This document shows positions 1 through 13,500 of a stretch of 64,000 bases of DNA, one piece after another. The stretch lies in contig NC_133930.1 in assembly GCF_964199755.1 (NCBI RefSeq), forward strand, positions 28,168,071-28,232,070. The letters are read 5' to 3'. The first letter of the stretch is position 1. Every line of letters begins with the position of its first letter. Position numbers and translations under genes: made by a program. The stretch comes from Larus michahellis (Eukaryota; Chordata; Aves; Charadriiformes; Laridae). The notes beneath the pieces are model-generated. The model did not search any database and was not told the origin of the DNA. It saw only the letters and a list, made by a program, of their open reading frames with translations.

Positions 1-3000
1 GCACATTAGAAAGATAACAGGTGGACAGTGTTCCAGAATGAATTAAGTACCCAACATCATGTCAGCAAAGGGTCTTTTAGACACTGAGTGATGTCTGAGC
101 CTATTGTTGTGCATCTTAACTTGCCTTTGCCTGTATTTTTTTAATGTCATTAAACTCTGCTGGCTAGCATTTCCTTCCCTTGCAGTATTTGCATGCAATT
201 ACTCTTTGTGATTTCTTCTCTGCAGCTTGTGGCACCCGCTACAGGCTGGAACATTTTCACTTTTGGCTCTCATAAGCCATAAAAAATGGTCTGCTATAAA
301 AATGCTCTCTTAAGCGTTTGCAGTTTTCCTTGAGCCAATTTTTTTCAAATCCTGCTACGTTATATCAAGATATACAGAAACATAATTATCTTACCTAGGA
401 AAACTTTTTTTAAACAAGTAATAACACTCCAAATATTTATCTTTTACTTAGAAAAATTACCTTGTTATTAAAAAACAAATGTGAGTTGAAAAACAGAATT
501 CACTTATAGCTAAAAAAGATTTAATGCTCAGCAACTAGGTTCCGGATACAAACATTGCTCTCTCTCTGAAACACCATATATTAAGTACTTGACACAGCAT
601 GTATGGTAACCATTCCGACTATTTTTCATCCTTTGATGGTAATAAATGTTGAAAACAATTACAGGGACCAATAGAAATATTCACAAGTGAGTAGTGTGTA
701 TAAAAATAAGGACTGTGGGATTTGGCCCATACAGTACTTTCACATAAGAGCTCCCCTTTGTTCCTGCTGAGCAACAACTGAAGTCTAATTCTACATGGTC
801 TAGTTATTGCTTTGAAGAATGAAGCATTTGTTGACCTATGGCAAAGAATAATGCAGTGGAGGGGATTGGACTATATAGCTATTTGTATGTGATTATGTGG
901 CAAATCTGTATGCGGAGAAAATAGTTATAGCAATGTTGGTTTCTGCTACTTAAGGGCTGGGCAGAAACATGTTGGAACTCTTTCTGGGTTGGTACATCAG
1001 TCTACGTGACCAACAGTGATCCTGTGATGTGTGGAGTTTATCTGTGAAATATCTGAATAGGAAATATTAACATGGCCTCCTTGCTCTAGGGAGCAAGGAC
1101 TCTTTTCCTGAGTCTGGAGAGTGAGAGCTAAGACACTGGAAGTCCTGGTATGAATGGGATGGAGACGTACAAGTGGGAAAGTTAGTTATTTTTATGTCAC
1201 AAATTTTGGCCAGAAGCTGCTAGAGGCAAAACTCTTCTACAGGTCAAGACCGTGGAAGCTAGTGAGCCAAAATACCTTCCTGATCCCAAGAACCTCAGAA
1301 GCTCCGTCATTGTGTTAGATATTGTGGGTCCCTCTCCTCTGGTGAAAGAGACTACATCTGCCTGGGATGTTAGCCTGTGATCACAGCTGAGAACTGGTGT
1401 GCTGTAGCTGCCGCTGGGATTAATAAAGGTGTTGCTGTCATATCACATTTCCACCATCTGCTTGCTGGATCCAAGTGCTGCTTCTTACTGACTGTATAAA
1501 TGTTAAGGTCTTTGGGGCTGAAACCAGCCCTTTAATTTTACAAATTGGATGCACACTATTTTATGTGGCAGACTCTAACTGTTTGGGACTTGAAGGCATT
1601 TCTGAAGTAGCAATGAAACAGCCTTGGCCCCAGATGTCTCTTCAGAGTTGCCAAACATATATAAAGCCACTCTATTCTATCTACTCTATTACAGGTTTCT
1701 TTCATCCTATGTAAGCCATAAAATCCACATTGCAGCTGTTTGCTTCTAAGGAGAGTATAAACTCTGCAAGTACATTCTTCCTGACAAGCTTTGCAACAGT
1801 TTAGTGATGATTCAGGCATTTCACCAAAGAAGAAGAGATCCTGTGCAATGCATAAATTCTACTGAGACCCTGCACAGCCTGTGAACTCTCTAGGATCCCT
1901 TGCAGAACACTCCAACAATCAAAACAGTCAGAACAAGTAAAGCTATTATTATTCTTCCCAGAATCTCCACAATACTCACAGGGCCCAGTCAACAGTAAGA
2001 ACTGAATAAGCCCAAATGCGCATTTTGTGATTCCAGTTGTTGTTGAGATACTGTTTGACAAAAGCAAACAAAAAAACCCTACCAATTTTCAACTCAGAAA
2101 CATATTTTCCAATTACTATCAAGCCTCCCACTAAATGATCTGCTGGCAAGAAACTTCCATGATACAATACAAGCTGAACGGTTCCCAAACAACTTGGATT
2201 TTTGTGGCAACTTAATGTCACTTAAAAAGTAAAGGTTACTGTTCTGGCACTCATACTGGCTGTGCAATTGCTCAGGCAATTGCAGTTTAATCACAAGATT
2301 TTAATAATAATAGCTCAAGCTTCTACATTAAAAAAAAAATAATTACATGTTTGTGTTCTGGCAAACACTTATAGGCACTGAGAAGAGCTGAGTTCAAGGT
2401 CGTGGAGGTTTCAGTAAATTGCATTGGCTCGAGCTTGGATCAGGACTGGGGAACCCATGTCTCACCAGTAACCAGCAGAGCACTGTAAAACCAACAATGG
2501 TCCCTCACACACAAAGATTTTAAACAAAGGACCTCAAATACATGGAACACTGTTGGAGAGAAAAGCCAAATGTAATAAAACACCAATTTTAAAAATTGAC
2601 AGTCTGGGTAGTGTGACTACTGGCATGCAGCCCACACTTCCAATAGCCCTGAACCCAGGCCTCCTCCTACAGCTGGAGCATCAGCCGAGACAGCCAGCTG
2701 TAATCCCACACTCTTGTCACCATTTCTCTTGAAGGGGTTTCTCTGTCTGATAGAAAACGCTTATCTCCTCTTCTACTTCCTGGAAGATTTTCTTCTGCTA
2801 GGCCTTAGCCTTCCACAATTAAAATCAGAACCACATCCATTGTCCCAGAACTGTCTCTGAACAAACGCGCATTCATTTATAAAATCCAGGGTGGATCAGC
2901 ACACAGAGATTCCCTAAGTCATAAGAGCTGTGGGAGCAGACAACTTTCACTTTTGCATGCAGGTTTTCTTGAGGTTCCCATTCTGACACCAGAAAAGAAA

Positions 3001-4037
3001 GTCTTCAACTAAATGTGACCCAAATTTCCTAATTACGGCGACTCGTTACCATGATGTGTAATTCCAGAGTCCAGGACACACACTTTGGACAGGTGGAGAA
3101 GACGCAAACTCAAAGAATAAGTGGCTCCTGTTTAAAGACATCTCACCAAGGTTTCTGCTGTTCTTAAATTTTACCTAGCTTTTCTTACACACGTATATAT
3201 CCGTGGCTGAAGGGTCCACAGAGCCTCTAACTTTTCTGTGAATTTCCTCTCTCTCAATTCTTTTTTATGTATGCAAGAAGGTGAATTACTGAGGAAAGAA
3301 CACTGGAGCACAAGTCCTTGGATTGCTATTGCAACGCCACAAAAGCAAGAAGCAGGAGACTGCAGCGGAACGGGATTCATCTTGCACTGGCCTGTGTGTT
3401 TACAGGGTTGTCCTCCATGGGATTGAGAAAATTTTCCTCTGTCTTCCCTGTAGTTCTCCATCTGATGTTGCCCATCACCCTTGTGCGTATGGGTGTGTAG
3501 CTCCAAGAGGATTTTGTTTGCCTTCTCCCACCCCTGCCAGTAATTACCAACACACAGTACCCGGGAACGAAGAAGAAGGGGAGAGCTCTAAAGGAGCCTA
3601 CCACCAATTCAATGGGGCTTTGATTTAACAGCTCCGAGTTCTTTGAAAACATTTTGCCAAGAAAAGCTTGCCATCAACACGTATAATCTCTTATCAGGGG
3701 CCATTGAAAGCCTGGGTTCCGAGGTTAATTCTCCCATCGCAACGAGTTTCAATCAGTTCAAAACTCACATCGAGATGAAAGCTGCGAAGCCTTCTCGCCC
3801 GGTTTGTCCCGCAAAACCCACTGAGATCAACCGACTGGGGAGGATTAGGGCACGCTCATCTGCTGGCTCTCCAGCAGGACGGGCAGGCTCAAAAGAAAAA
3901 CAATAATTAGGGATAATTGCTTGTGTCCAAACACAGGCATTAAAGCCCCTTTCCCCTTTGGTACTTTGTGAGCTGGAATGAAAAAGACACCCCCTGTTTT
4001 GACAGCTGGGCAGGCGAGCAGAGCTGGTGACAGATGA
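1..4037. other. intergenic, no gene recognised
   Basis: AT-rich single-copy sequence. Open frames are short and overlap each other on both strands. A plus-strand AATAAA at 1422-1427 is followed by GGTGTTGCTGTCA, which is mildly reminiscent of an LTR or transcript end, but no matching partner was found. Confidence 0.6.
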
Positions 4038-4645
4038 AGCGAGACGTACCCCGGCCATCCGCGGCCCAGCGGGGCGGGCCCAGGCCCGGGGCGGCGGGGT
4101 CCGGACCCTCCTCAGGCCCGGCCCTCGGCGGGCGGAGCCGACCCGAGATGGCGGCACCGCCCCGAGCTGAGGGGAGAGCCGCCCCCTGAGCCCGGCCCCG
4201 CCCGCGGGCGCTGCCGTTGGACCCCCCCAACGGCCGTAACGGCCGCGGGGCCCGGCGGCGCCGACACCCCGGCATCCGGGCCGTCCCCGGGGAGGAGGGT
4301 GGAAGTGTGGAGGGACGGCGGCCCTTGTGAAGGACAAGGCGAGGGAAGGAGATGCGTTGCTGTAGGACCCCGGCACCGCGGGCGGGCGGTGGGCTCCGCT
4401 CCGCAGGGGGCCGCGCTGCCGCGGGGAGCGACGCCGGGCGGCCGGACCCGGGGCCCGGGCGGGAGGAGCGCCTTGCACCTCTGCGACCCACGGGAAAGGA
4501 CGGGACCGGGGGCCGGTGGCTGGTCGGGGGGTGCCGGTTGCTGGGAGCCGCGGGGAGCCGGGTATGGGGGCTCCTACCTACACGTGTTGGGTTTCTTGTG
4601 GGCTTAATCGGCAAACGCAAATCAGATGGGAGCAGTAACGCGCTT
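4038..4645. promoter_or_regulatory. CpG island without a recognisable gene
   Basis: About 600 bp of dense GC and CpG. Several long overlapping frames exist on both strands (up to 237 codons), but they overlap each other, are Arg/Pro/Gly/Ala-rich and look like the usual result of few stop codons in GC-rich DNA. It could be a promoter of an unannotated RNA or a developmental CpG island belonging to the FOXD1 neighbourhood. Confidence 0.55.
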
Positions 4646-4853
4646 CAAAACAACTGACTAAAATTACACTCTCGAGCTGTAATGTATACAACGGCATGAG
4701 TGATTAATTAGGGAAACCCACATCCGACAAGAAAGATTTTTTTTTTTTTGAAAGGAATCTTGGAAAACGCTGCAAATACAGCTGGGATCCAGATTAATAC
4801 ATTTATCTAATAAAGCTCTTCCCGGTCGCCTTCTGTCTCTCGCCTGGTCCCGT

Positions 4854-4965
4854 CTTCTCCTTCTCCTTCTCCTTCTCCTTCTCCTTCTCCTTCTCCTTCT
4901 CCTTCTCCTTCTCCTTCTCCTTCTCCTTCTCCTTCTCCTTCTCCTTCTCCTTCTCCTTCTTCTCC
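4854..4965. repeat. (TTCTCC)n microsatellite
   Basis: About 18 near-perfect copies of a hexamer that is pure pyrimidine on the plus strand and purine on the minus strand. It sits just beyond the first CpG island. Frames through it encode only GE or R runs and are artefacts. Confidence 0.97.
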
Positions 4966-7795
4966 CTCGCACTGGGATCGGCTCAGCCTGCTCGGAAAAG
5001 CTAAACTTTTTTTTGTAACCAAAAATTACATTTGTGTGTTCATATCAGAGCGTTTAAGGCGTTGGGAAGACGTGGAAAAAACGGGAATGAACGGGGAGAT
5101 GCTTTGCTTTTCCACCGGGGAGGTAAAGCAAGGTTACCCTCCCTCCTCTGAAAGCGGAGATGGAAATGGAGCTGTGTTCCGCCAGAAGGACGAGGCACAG
5201 GCGACGCCTTTGCTACAGGAGATCTTTAGCAGCATCAGCATCACTGCTGCGGCAGCGGCGCTTGCGAACATAAATCACGATGCGTTTTTGGGACTGTGGT
5301 AGCCTAGGTGGTGGCGGTGCTGGTGCAGGCTCAGTTGTCATACGGATTATCACACAAAACTGGTCCGAAGGGTGACGAGTAAAGCGAGGCACGGAAAGCG
5401 GTAACCTATCTAATTCTACCAGAGCAGACTCCACTGCCAGAGCTCACTTCCGTTAAAAAAAAAATTAAAAAGTGGTTTTTTTTTTTATGTCTGTGTAAAA
5501 TCCCAAACACTCAGAAGCTGGTTGACTTCAGAACACATCGACGAATAAAATGAACGAGAGAGCTTAAGTCTCCTAATCTTATTTTACAGTATTATGACGA
5601 CCTTACAAACGGTAGCAGTTTTCTGCCCATTTGGTCCTGGACTTTGAACTTTCTTAGCAGCTAATCTAAATCTGCCTGCATGGAAGGTCTATACTTTACA
5701 TAGGAAAAAAAATTAAAACGTATACGTATAAAACTGTTGGGGATAGAAAAATAAAATTAGAGCCCGTTTTCATAGCCCCAAAACAGAGCGAGTGAGCTTC
5801 CCCCGAGCGGCGGCAGCTGCCCCCCGCCCTGCCTCTGCCTGCTTGGTCCCCCCCAGCCCCCTGCCAAAATCAAGACTGCAGGTAGCAAACTCTGCAAGGA
5901 AACATGGTGTGTCACACACGGGCAACGCCAGCGAGAGCACCCTGAGGGTTATTTTTGTGTTGTTGTTGTGGCGCTTTTCCTCAACTGCACAAAAATAATG
6001 AGCGGAAGTTTGAATGGAGAGACGTTAATTTTAATGTTTACTGATTTAAGTACATTACAACACAAAATGCAAGCCCGGTCCCACAGGGAGAGATGTCTCT
6101 GTACTATCTCGAGGCGGTTGCGGATATCTATGGAGCTTTTTCTATGACTAAATCTCCTGCTACCGGACGGGAAAGCGGAACAATTATTAAACCGAGCAAT
6201 AATTAGTTTTAAAATATCTCTAAATTAGTTCAAACGCAAGAGACACCTCTTTGAGAGTCCCGGGGGTCCCCAGCATATAACAGGTTGTCATTTAAATGCG
6301 GTGTGTGTGGGTGTGTGGGTGTGTGGCGTGTGGTTTCTTTTTTCTTTCCCTCAAGGGTAAAATCTTGACAGCCGTTTCTCACGAGAATCTTCCGGGTGAT
6401 TTTTATGGAGAAAAATTGACAACGTATCGGCGGTTTTTCCTAGCCCAAATGTCCGCCGCAGCCCCACCAGCACGCTGGCATGAGCAAACCCAATTCGACT
6501 CGATCCCTAACCCGTCTCCCAGCTCCAAAGTTACACCGGGAAATCCCAGTCTTTTTCTTCCCCACCTTCACTTCTTCTGATTAGACAAGTTTTGACAAGC
6601 TGCAGAGCCCTGATAGAGACCCTACCCTGCCTCCCGGCACTCGGAGGAGTCTACCCAAATCTTTTATTGTGTTGCCGTACTGCCGTGTTCTTTGCTGCTG
6701 GATCGGTATGTTTTATTGATGGTCGTCGCAACATTCGTGTTGTGATTGTAACTGTGACTTGCCAAACGCTGTAGTTCGTTCTGAAAGTTCGTAGAAAACA
6801 TAAGCATAGGTATGGAAAAAAATAAAAGCTAATAATGCACTAAAGTACCTTTCTCCAGATAGTTCTGGAGAACCTTCCTACCTAGGGCAGCATCAAACCT
6901 CAAACAAGAAACGCTGAACTTCGGTGTAGATGGTAATCTGAAGTTTGAACGAGAGGGGCAAGAGTCCTCCCAGTCTACGGCAAAGCAGCCTCCGAGCACG
7001 AATGAGAGGACACCATGGGTTTGTTCCTTCAGCTCCTCTTTTCCTAAAAAGCTCCTGAATAAATAGGTAAGAAATTAAAAGCGAGGAGGAAATACCACGT
7101 AGGCTGCGATGGGGTTTTGCTTGTGTGGGCATAATTCTCTTCCGATCTTGTTGTACACGCTGCAAATGTAGAGAGGGGGGAAAGCGACCCTTAAAACGAA
7201 ATCTGAACGGATACTTTTGCATTTCCTTTTAAAATGAGGTCACTTATTCTTTGAATACGACTGCGTGACAGCCTGCCGCGGCCAGGCGCCTGCATACATC
7301 CGATTGCCAATATTGCGAATCAGAACCGTAGGCTGGATGCGGCATCAGCGCCTGGGTTTTTTTTTTTCTAAATGTTACACTTCGAGGTTTACGTTTCTGT
7401 TTGTCTAATACAATTTCTGCCAGGTGGTTTTCTTCCAAATTAAGCAAGAGACGCCGATCGCTGTAAGAATTAGCTTGCGTCAAGTTTTAGGTGGAAAAGG
7501 GAATTTGACAATACCGCAGTCGAACATTTCAACAGCCATTTACCACTAAAAAGCGCAGCTTCCAGAGTTATATACCTTGTACTACAGTTCATAAACTTGA
7601 TTTATGATGAAACAGAATTGCTGGGTTTTACTGCTCTGGCCCTCCCAGCTGGTAAGAATTTGACTGCAACATGTGGGATTTACAGTGAGAGAAAACGGCA
7701 TTATATCGAAAGCTTCCCCTGCATACGTGATCCCAGTCAACAGGTAATGGAAAACTCTGTCTTGCAAAACCACGCACGTATTCAAAACCAGATTT
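4966..7795. other. non-coding sequence between the two CpG islands
   Basis: Moderately CpG-containing sequence with AATTA-type motifs and no recognisable coding region. It is compatible with regulatory DNA of a developmental locus (inference). Confidence 0.45.
6299..6333. repeat. (GTGTGG)-like repeat
   Basis: Short tract of GTGTGGGT-type units. Confidence 0.8.
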
Positions 7796-9008
7796 TCGCG
7801 GTCAGACGGCGCAGAGGAGGTCTGCCTGCTCCTCCGCTCTCAGATCTGCCTGGTGCCGCACGTACAGAAGGAAAGTGCCCCGGCAGTGCCTTTCCAGGAG
7901 CGGAGGGAGCCCACACGGAGGACCCGGCTTCCCCGGCGCCGGGGGCTGCCGCCGGCGATGCGGAGGGGAGCAGCGGCCAGTGCAGGAGGGCGAAGGGGAG
8001 CCGGCACGGAGGTTTTGCCCTCCCCGCTCTCGGGTGAGCACACGGCGGCGGCGGCCGAGAGGAAGAAAATGCGGACGCTGCCTCTGGAGGAGTAAATCTT
8101 TTCCCGAGCGTCTGTGGTTGTCTCGCTGCGACCGCATGGGTGCAGGTCGGCGAGCGGGGTGCAATTTGTGCCAGCTAGGCATGCTAATATTTGTGCCTGA
8201 AATAAGCTGTCGATGAACATGGTGTGTTTTAATACTACAGGGTGGACAATATGTACTAAATCCCCATCCATCTTCTTGGTCCCCTCATAAAATCACAGCC
8301 CGGCGCAACGACACCGGGAAGGACGGGCGTCCTATAACCAAAGCATTATTAATAAAACGGCTAAGAAACTAAAACGCCGCCCCATGGAGTTACCTCCGCA
8401 GCCCCCCACCCTACCCAGGGGGGCTCGGAGCTCCCGTTGCGGCCGCTCCCCCCACGGAGCCGCTTGCACCCTCCACCCCGTCGCTATCGGGGGCACCGTT
8501 GGCGGCGGCTGCCGGGGAATGGAGCCCCCATCCCGTCTCTCCCCACTCGCCCCACATCCACGAGCCCGGCTTTCGCCGTGCTCGACCCAGGGCTCAGGGG
8601 CGGCGGGTGGTTCAGGGGGCTTCGGCTGTGCCCGCTCTGGGGGCAGGGGGCTTGCGAGGAGACTCGCAGGGCTCCCCATGGGCACACTCCTGCGTTTTGT
8701 CCTCCTCCAACTCTCTCCTTTCTCCCCACGGACCGCTCTGCAGCCCGCTCCTAAAATGTGCAGCGTCTTACCGAGGCGCTTGGCAGAGGGCTACCTCTCA
8801 CTAGGAGAAAAAGTGTTTTTCGAGCCTGTGTGGAGTCCATGGGGTGGCCCAGGAGAGCGGCTTTCGCTGCCTGTACCCGGGGGGGGCTGCGGCCGTGCGG
8901 TGGGAGAGGGAGCCTCTGGCACAGCCCCGCTCGCCCGCCGGCTCCGAGCTCCGCGAAGCGACACCCAGGGGCACTTTTGTGGGTGATTTGCACAAACCCG
9001 TGGAAAGC
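7796..9008. promoter_or_regulatory. CpG-rich region, second island of the cluster
   Basis: CpG-dense sequence in two peaks (about 7.80-8.10 and 8.31-9.01 kb). Frames of up to 200 codons are open on both strands in overlapping registers, so none is called coding. No homeodomain, forkhead or other recognisable domain was found in any frame. Confidence 0.5.
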
Positions 9009-9741
9009 TCGGGGGAGAGAGGGAGGGAGGGAAGTGGAGGACATTTGGGAGAGTGCAAAACCCGTGCTAGAGAGGGAGAGCTTGGCTTTGAAAGTACGGT
9101 ACTGTATCTTGCCAAGGTGATAATTGGAAAAATATCCCTGCAAGGCAGAGTTTCTATAGGTTTGGTTTTCTTTTTTCTTTCCTTTTTTTTTTTTTTTCTT
9201 TCCCCCCCCAACACAAGTTCATGTAAGCTTTCGACAGCTAAAATCGTCAGAGTTTCCATCCCTCATCCAGAAAGCCACTAATCTGAGTTGCTTTTGCAGT
9301 GGCTATTTACAGGCAATTATAGGATAGGCATATGTTACCGAAGGAACGAATGTGGTCTTTCGTCTTCTTTCATGCTTTAAATTAAATGGTTCTCTCTGTT
9401 CGTGCACACTTAAACACTTTTCTTTTTTACTTGCCTCTAAAGCCCGTTGCTTAAAAGATGCTGTCGTACCATAGGTTTTAAAAATTTAGGGTTTTTTACT
9501 GCGGTCTTCTCTGGGCTAAACGAAAGGTGATGGTTTCACTTTAGACCACTCATACGCCGGCAAGAAGAGTCAAATAATGATTAACGAGCGTATTTCACCG
9601 CTGGGGGTCCTGGGGAAGGGGAGGTTTTGCTGCGTGGCTGACAGGAGGCTGGTCTCCCCCCACGCCCCGGCCCGCTGGGTGGGTGCTCGCGGGCCGTGGG
9701 AGTGTCGCAGGGGTGGAAGGTGCTGTGGGAATAAAAGGTGG

Positions 9742-9742
<1 letters not shown>

Positions 9743-9791
<49 letters not shown>
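9743..9791. repeat. (ATT)n microsatellite
   Basis: About 16 uninterrupted ATT units. Confidence 0.97.
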
Positions 9792-9792
<1 letters not shown>

Positions 9793-10458
9793 ACAACTTA
9801 CTGAGAAGCAATAATGTAAACAGGCACTCGGAGGTGGAAGTGAGGAACTTCTGGTTTTAGTGGTTTTGCGGGATATATGGCTTCTCATACGGTCTTGGTA
9901 TTTTAATTGTTGCTCCTCTCGCTGTAGATTTGCGGTCTTGACACAGCGGAGCTGTTAAGTCAAGAAGCGAGCAAGAGACAATCACAGGCAGGGCTGTCTC
10001 CTTCACTGAGAAAATAATAGCCGAACACGTTGTGAACCCAGTGTTATAATCTCAGCAGCAGTTTAACTCATGCTCACAAGTGCTTTTAGCATAGAGACGT
10101 TATCCGTAAAAAATTCTCCGCAGCAAAATGGTTCGTTTTCGTTTGAGGTCTCTATGCATGCCATTTCCCGGTTTTCTGTGGTGTACGTTCTTCATTTGGA
10201 GTTCATAAAATGAACAAACTCGGATTAAAAAACTACGGAATAGTCCCTTGCTGTGAGTAAGTGTTGTGTTCTCGGGCTCATATCTGCTATTAAAAAATAT
10301 CGTTCTTCTTTCCCCCAGACGAACTGCCCGGGGAACAGGATATCAGGCAACTACTCTTTGTTCGCAGCGACGTGGGGGAGAGGAGAATCCCCCTTGATAA
10401 CACTACCGCGAGAGATCAGGACATTCAGAAATCTTGACGCTGCAATTGTGTTTGGTGG

Positions 10459-10515
10459 GTTTTTTTTGTTGTTGTTTTGTTTTTGTTTTTTTTTTTCTTT
10501 TTTGTTTGTTTGTTT
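10459..10515. repeat. T-rich / GTTT-rich low-complexity tract
   Basis: Almost only T and G, with runs of T and GTT/GTTT units. Confidence 0.9.
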
Positions 10516-13500
10516 TAATTCGAATCTCAGTGAGTATCCCCTTCAATCCCACTTCTCCACACCTCATTTTTAGCTCTTTTTCTCAGCTCAGCTCAGCCTA
10601 GCTTTCTCTTCTCTAGACCCAAAACTTCCTTTTCCCTTATGGTCTTCAAACCACCCCCCTCTTTTCCCTACACACCTTTAGGACCTTCTCCGTCATTCCT
10701 GAAAGACGCTCGTTATGAGGAGACATCCCCCAGGGCGGTGCATTCAGCCTTGACCGCAGCCTGTGTGTCTCCAGTCTAACATACTGGGAATTCAAGAGGC
10801 ACACTGGATGAAGGTCCAGATCAAAGGGAGACAATCCAAACGACGTCGAAGTTTGAGCTGTATTGTTTCCCCCTTCTTTCTAAAATATTTATTGAAGGCA
10901 GCAGTTCATTAATTGGAATAAGATAGGATAGGTCTATTGATGCCAGTGGTATACCACAATTTATAGCAATTACAGATCCATATCACAGTGAAATGTCAAC
11001 CTAAGAGAGACAGACACTTCAACAAAGAAGAAAGCCTGTTATGGCATTGGAGAGGAAGGGACAAGAACTAGAACTGCGACTTTTTTCGAAATCTAAAAAA
11101 GGAGGCAGATCTGATTCCATTTGAGGTTTGTGCTATTTCTTATTTTATCCTTGTGGTTCACCAATTCCTTGCTAAACAATAATAGACATTCCTACATAAT
11201 TTGATATTTAGTTATTAAAATGATCCAACGTGTTCTATAAGTAATTTAATTAAGATCCCACCTTAAATCAAGCAGTCGTGTACAACAAGGCTAAGTCCAA
11301 TGTGGGACAATTGCTCTGCTGCTTTGAAACCCCGGTGCGGTGTGTGCCCACGTAATGCAGGGCAATTCCTGGGCCGTTTGCAGCCGGTCCCTGTGGATTC
11401 GGGCCTTTCCCTTTGTTAGACATCTGCCATGTGATCGGTGTGGAGGACTGGAAAGGGCAGCCTTGTAACAACATTATTTCAGGAGGATAATAAGTAGCCA
11501 TCATAAATTCCTTTTTTAATAGTTTATTGCCGGTTGTAGTCTATTGACAGTGCCTGTTTTATAGCATGGAGGAAAACAGTTCCTTGTTGGCACTAGTCAC
11601 TAAAACTGTTTGATAGCTCTGGCGCTTTTTAGTGCCTTCAGAGAAAACCTAGTGTCTCATGAAATGAATCATAAATAGCTGAGTTGAAGTTGAACAAAAG
11701 ACGGAAAGAGGGAGGAAAAAAACAGTCTTGCACTTACTGAAATATGTTTACTTTGGACAATAATCTATTAACTAGTTTAACAAAGATACTCTAAGGCTCA
11801 ATCCTGCTGTCTTAGCTGGAAGAAAAAATAAATTCCATGAGGATTGTGTCTTGGGCCTTTATAAGGAGACTGTTCAGCAAAGATTGTCTTTCTTCTAGCT
11901 CACAGAGTAGTATGTACAAAACTCTTATGTACTAGACTTCACCTTTTTGAAAGGAAAAGCAATGCAGTCTAATGTTTAGAGTGGTCTTGTCATCACTGTC
12001 CTGTTGTGTAACATTGGACAGTTTATGTGCTCTCTTGGGATAGGATACAGTGAAATATATAGGTATTTAGAGAGGGCTGAGAAAGAACTGGTTGTCCACT
12101 GGGTCCCACAAAATCCAACTAGGCTGCTGTGTAACTCTCCAGATGTTTACATTTACAGTCTCTACCCTGAATCATTTTATTCTGAACCCTAAGACCACCA
12201 CTCTTATTTAAAACTCTTGTTCAAAAGACAGAAACGTGGCTGTCTCAGTCAATACTGGGCTTCGCTGGCCATGTAGGAGACTCGCAGTCTTTATGGGCAC
12301 CGTAGTACAATTTTGTTAAGGTTACTACCCAGTCTTTCTCTTTCCCCTTTTCCTCCCCAGGTGTTGATGAGTGCAATGTGGATCCTGAGACTTCAGTTTC
12401 AGCATTAAATATTAATTTAATTTTTTGTCAGTTTTCTCCCTAATCAGCCCTTCCCTATGTCACCCCTCTGAGCAGGTGACTCTTAAGGTCACCTAGGAGT
12501 CATCAGGAAGATCTGATTTTGGACCTAATTTATTTTGGATGAAATATACTGCCAGATGCCAGCTTGAAAGACAGGGCTAAATGATGGAGCCCATTGTATA
12601 TATAACACTGAGACGGAAGTGAGACCTGGGTTTAGTGTCCTCCTCAGCCTCAGAGGCTGAAAAATCTTAGATGAAATCGATGTTTCCCATTTGTCACGAC
12701 AGTATCTAAGCTACCACACTTCATAAGATGAGTTGCACTGCAGAAATTAATCTAAAACTCAGTGTGACGGAGCACACCTCTGGATCCTTGCTTTTCAGGC
12801 ATTTAGTTATGCTTCTGATACGTGCTTCCAGGTCTGCTAATACTTTTAATTCAATGCTTTTACTTTTAATTCCTCAAAAGAGGACTCAAAGTCCCAGAAC
12901 TCCCATGCCTTCCAAGTGATGCTGGTTATGAGGCTAGAGCCATGCTACTTCACTGTGTTAGCCTAAATTCTCCACTCACTACAGCTACAAGAGGAATGAG
13001 GAACGCCTATGCTTTTATGGGTAGGACAGATGCAAGCGTGAGCCACTAGCCACTGGGCTAAGACAGGAAATGAAGCCAGCCTTCCCACTTCCAGATAATT
13101 CTGTAATCCACTTTATAAACACCGTGGTGTGATCCAAAGAGGGTACAGGGCCATATTACTCATGCAGGTGAAGACAGTTTCCTACAGAGATAGAGATATA
13201 CATCAGAAGAGACAAACTGCAGAAGGTCAAACAGGATTTCATGCTTCTTAGGTGTGTATGCACTGTGTAGGAAACCTGAACGCTTTAGGCTGAGTTCTGG
13301 ATTTTGGTCCAGAATGACTAGTGTAGCCCCTAACTTGCTACAGCTTATTGTATCGCAGTCTCATGATTTTACAGGATGAGAATCTGATTTTTTTTACCAA
13401 GTAGGCTCATATTGTTATATAATTACCTCTGCCTTGTTCACTTCAGGAGTGGATTTCTCTTGAACCCTCCTTTTGGACACTCCTCCCAAGCATCATCCAT

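Noticed and set aside
1380-1450. Possible LTR end (AATAAAGGTGTTGCTGTCA)
   Set aside because: No second LTR, primer-binding site or internal retroviral coding was found; the motif alone is too weak.
3765-4620. Two overlapping minus-strand frames of 237 and 226 codons
   Set aside because: Both run through a CpG island in different registers, are Arg/Pro/Ala/Gly-rich and show no domain. This is the usual effect of few stops in GC-rich DNA.
4664-5022. Frames encoding long Arg or Gly-Glu runs
   Set aside because: They are translations of the (TTCTCC)n microsatellite.
8384-8986. 200-codon plus-strand frame
   Set aside because: It lies in a CpG island with other frames open on both strands and has no recognisable family feature.
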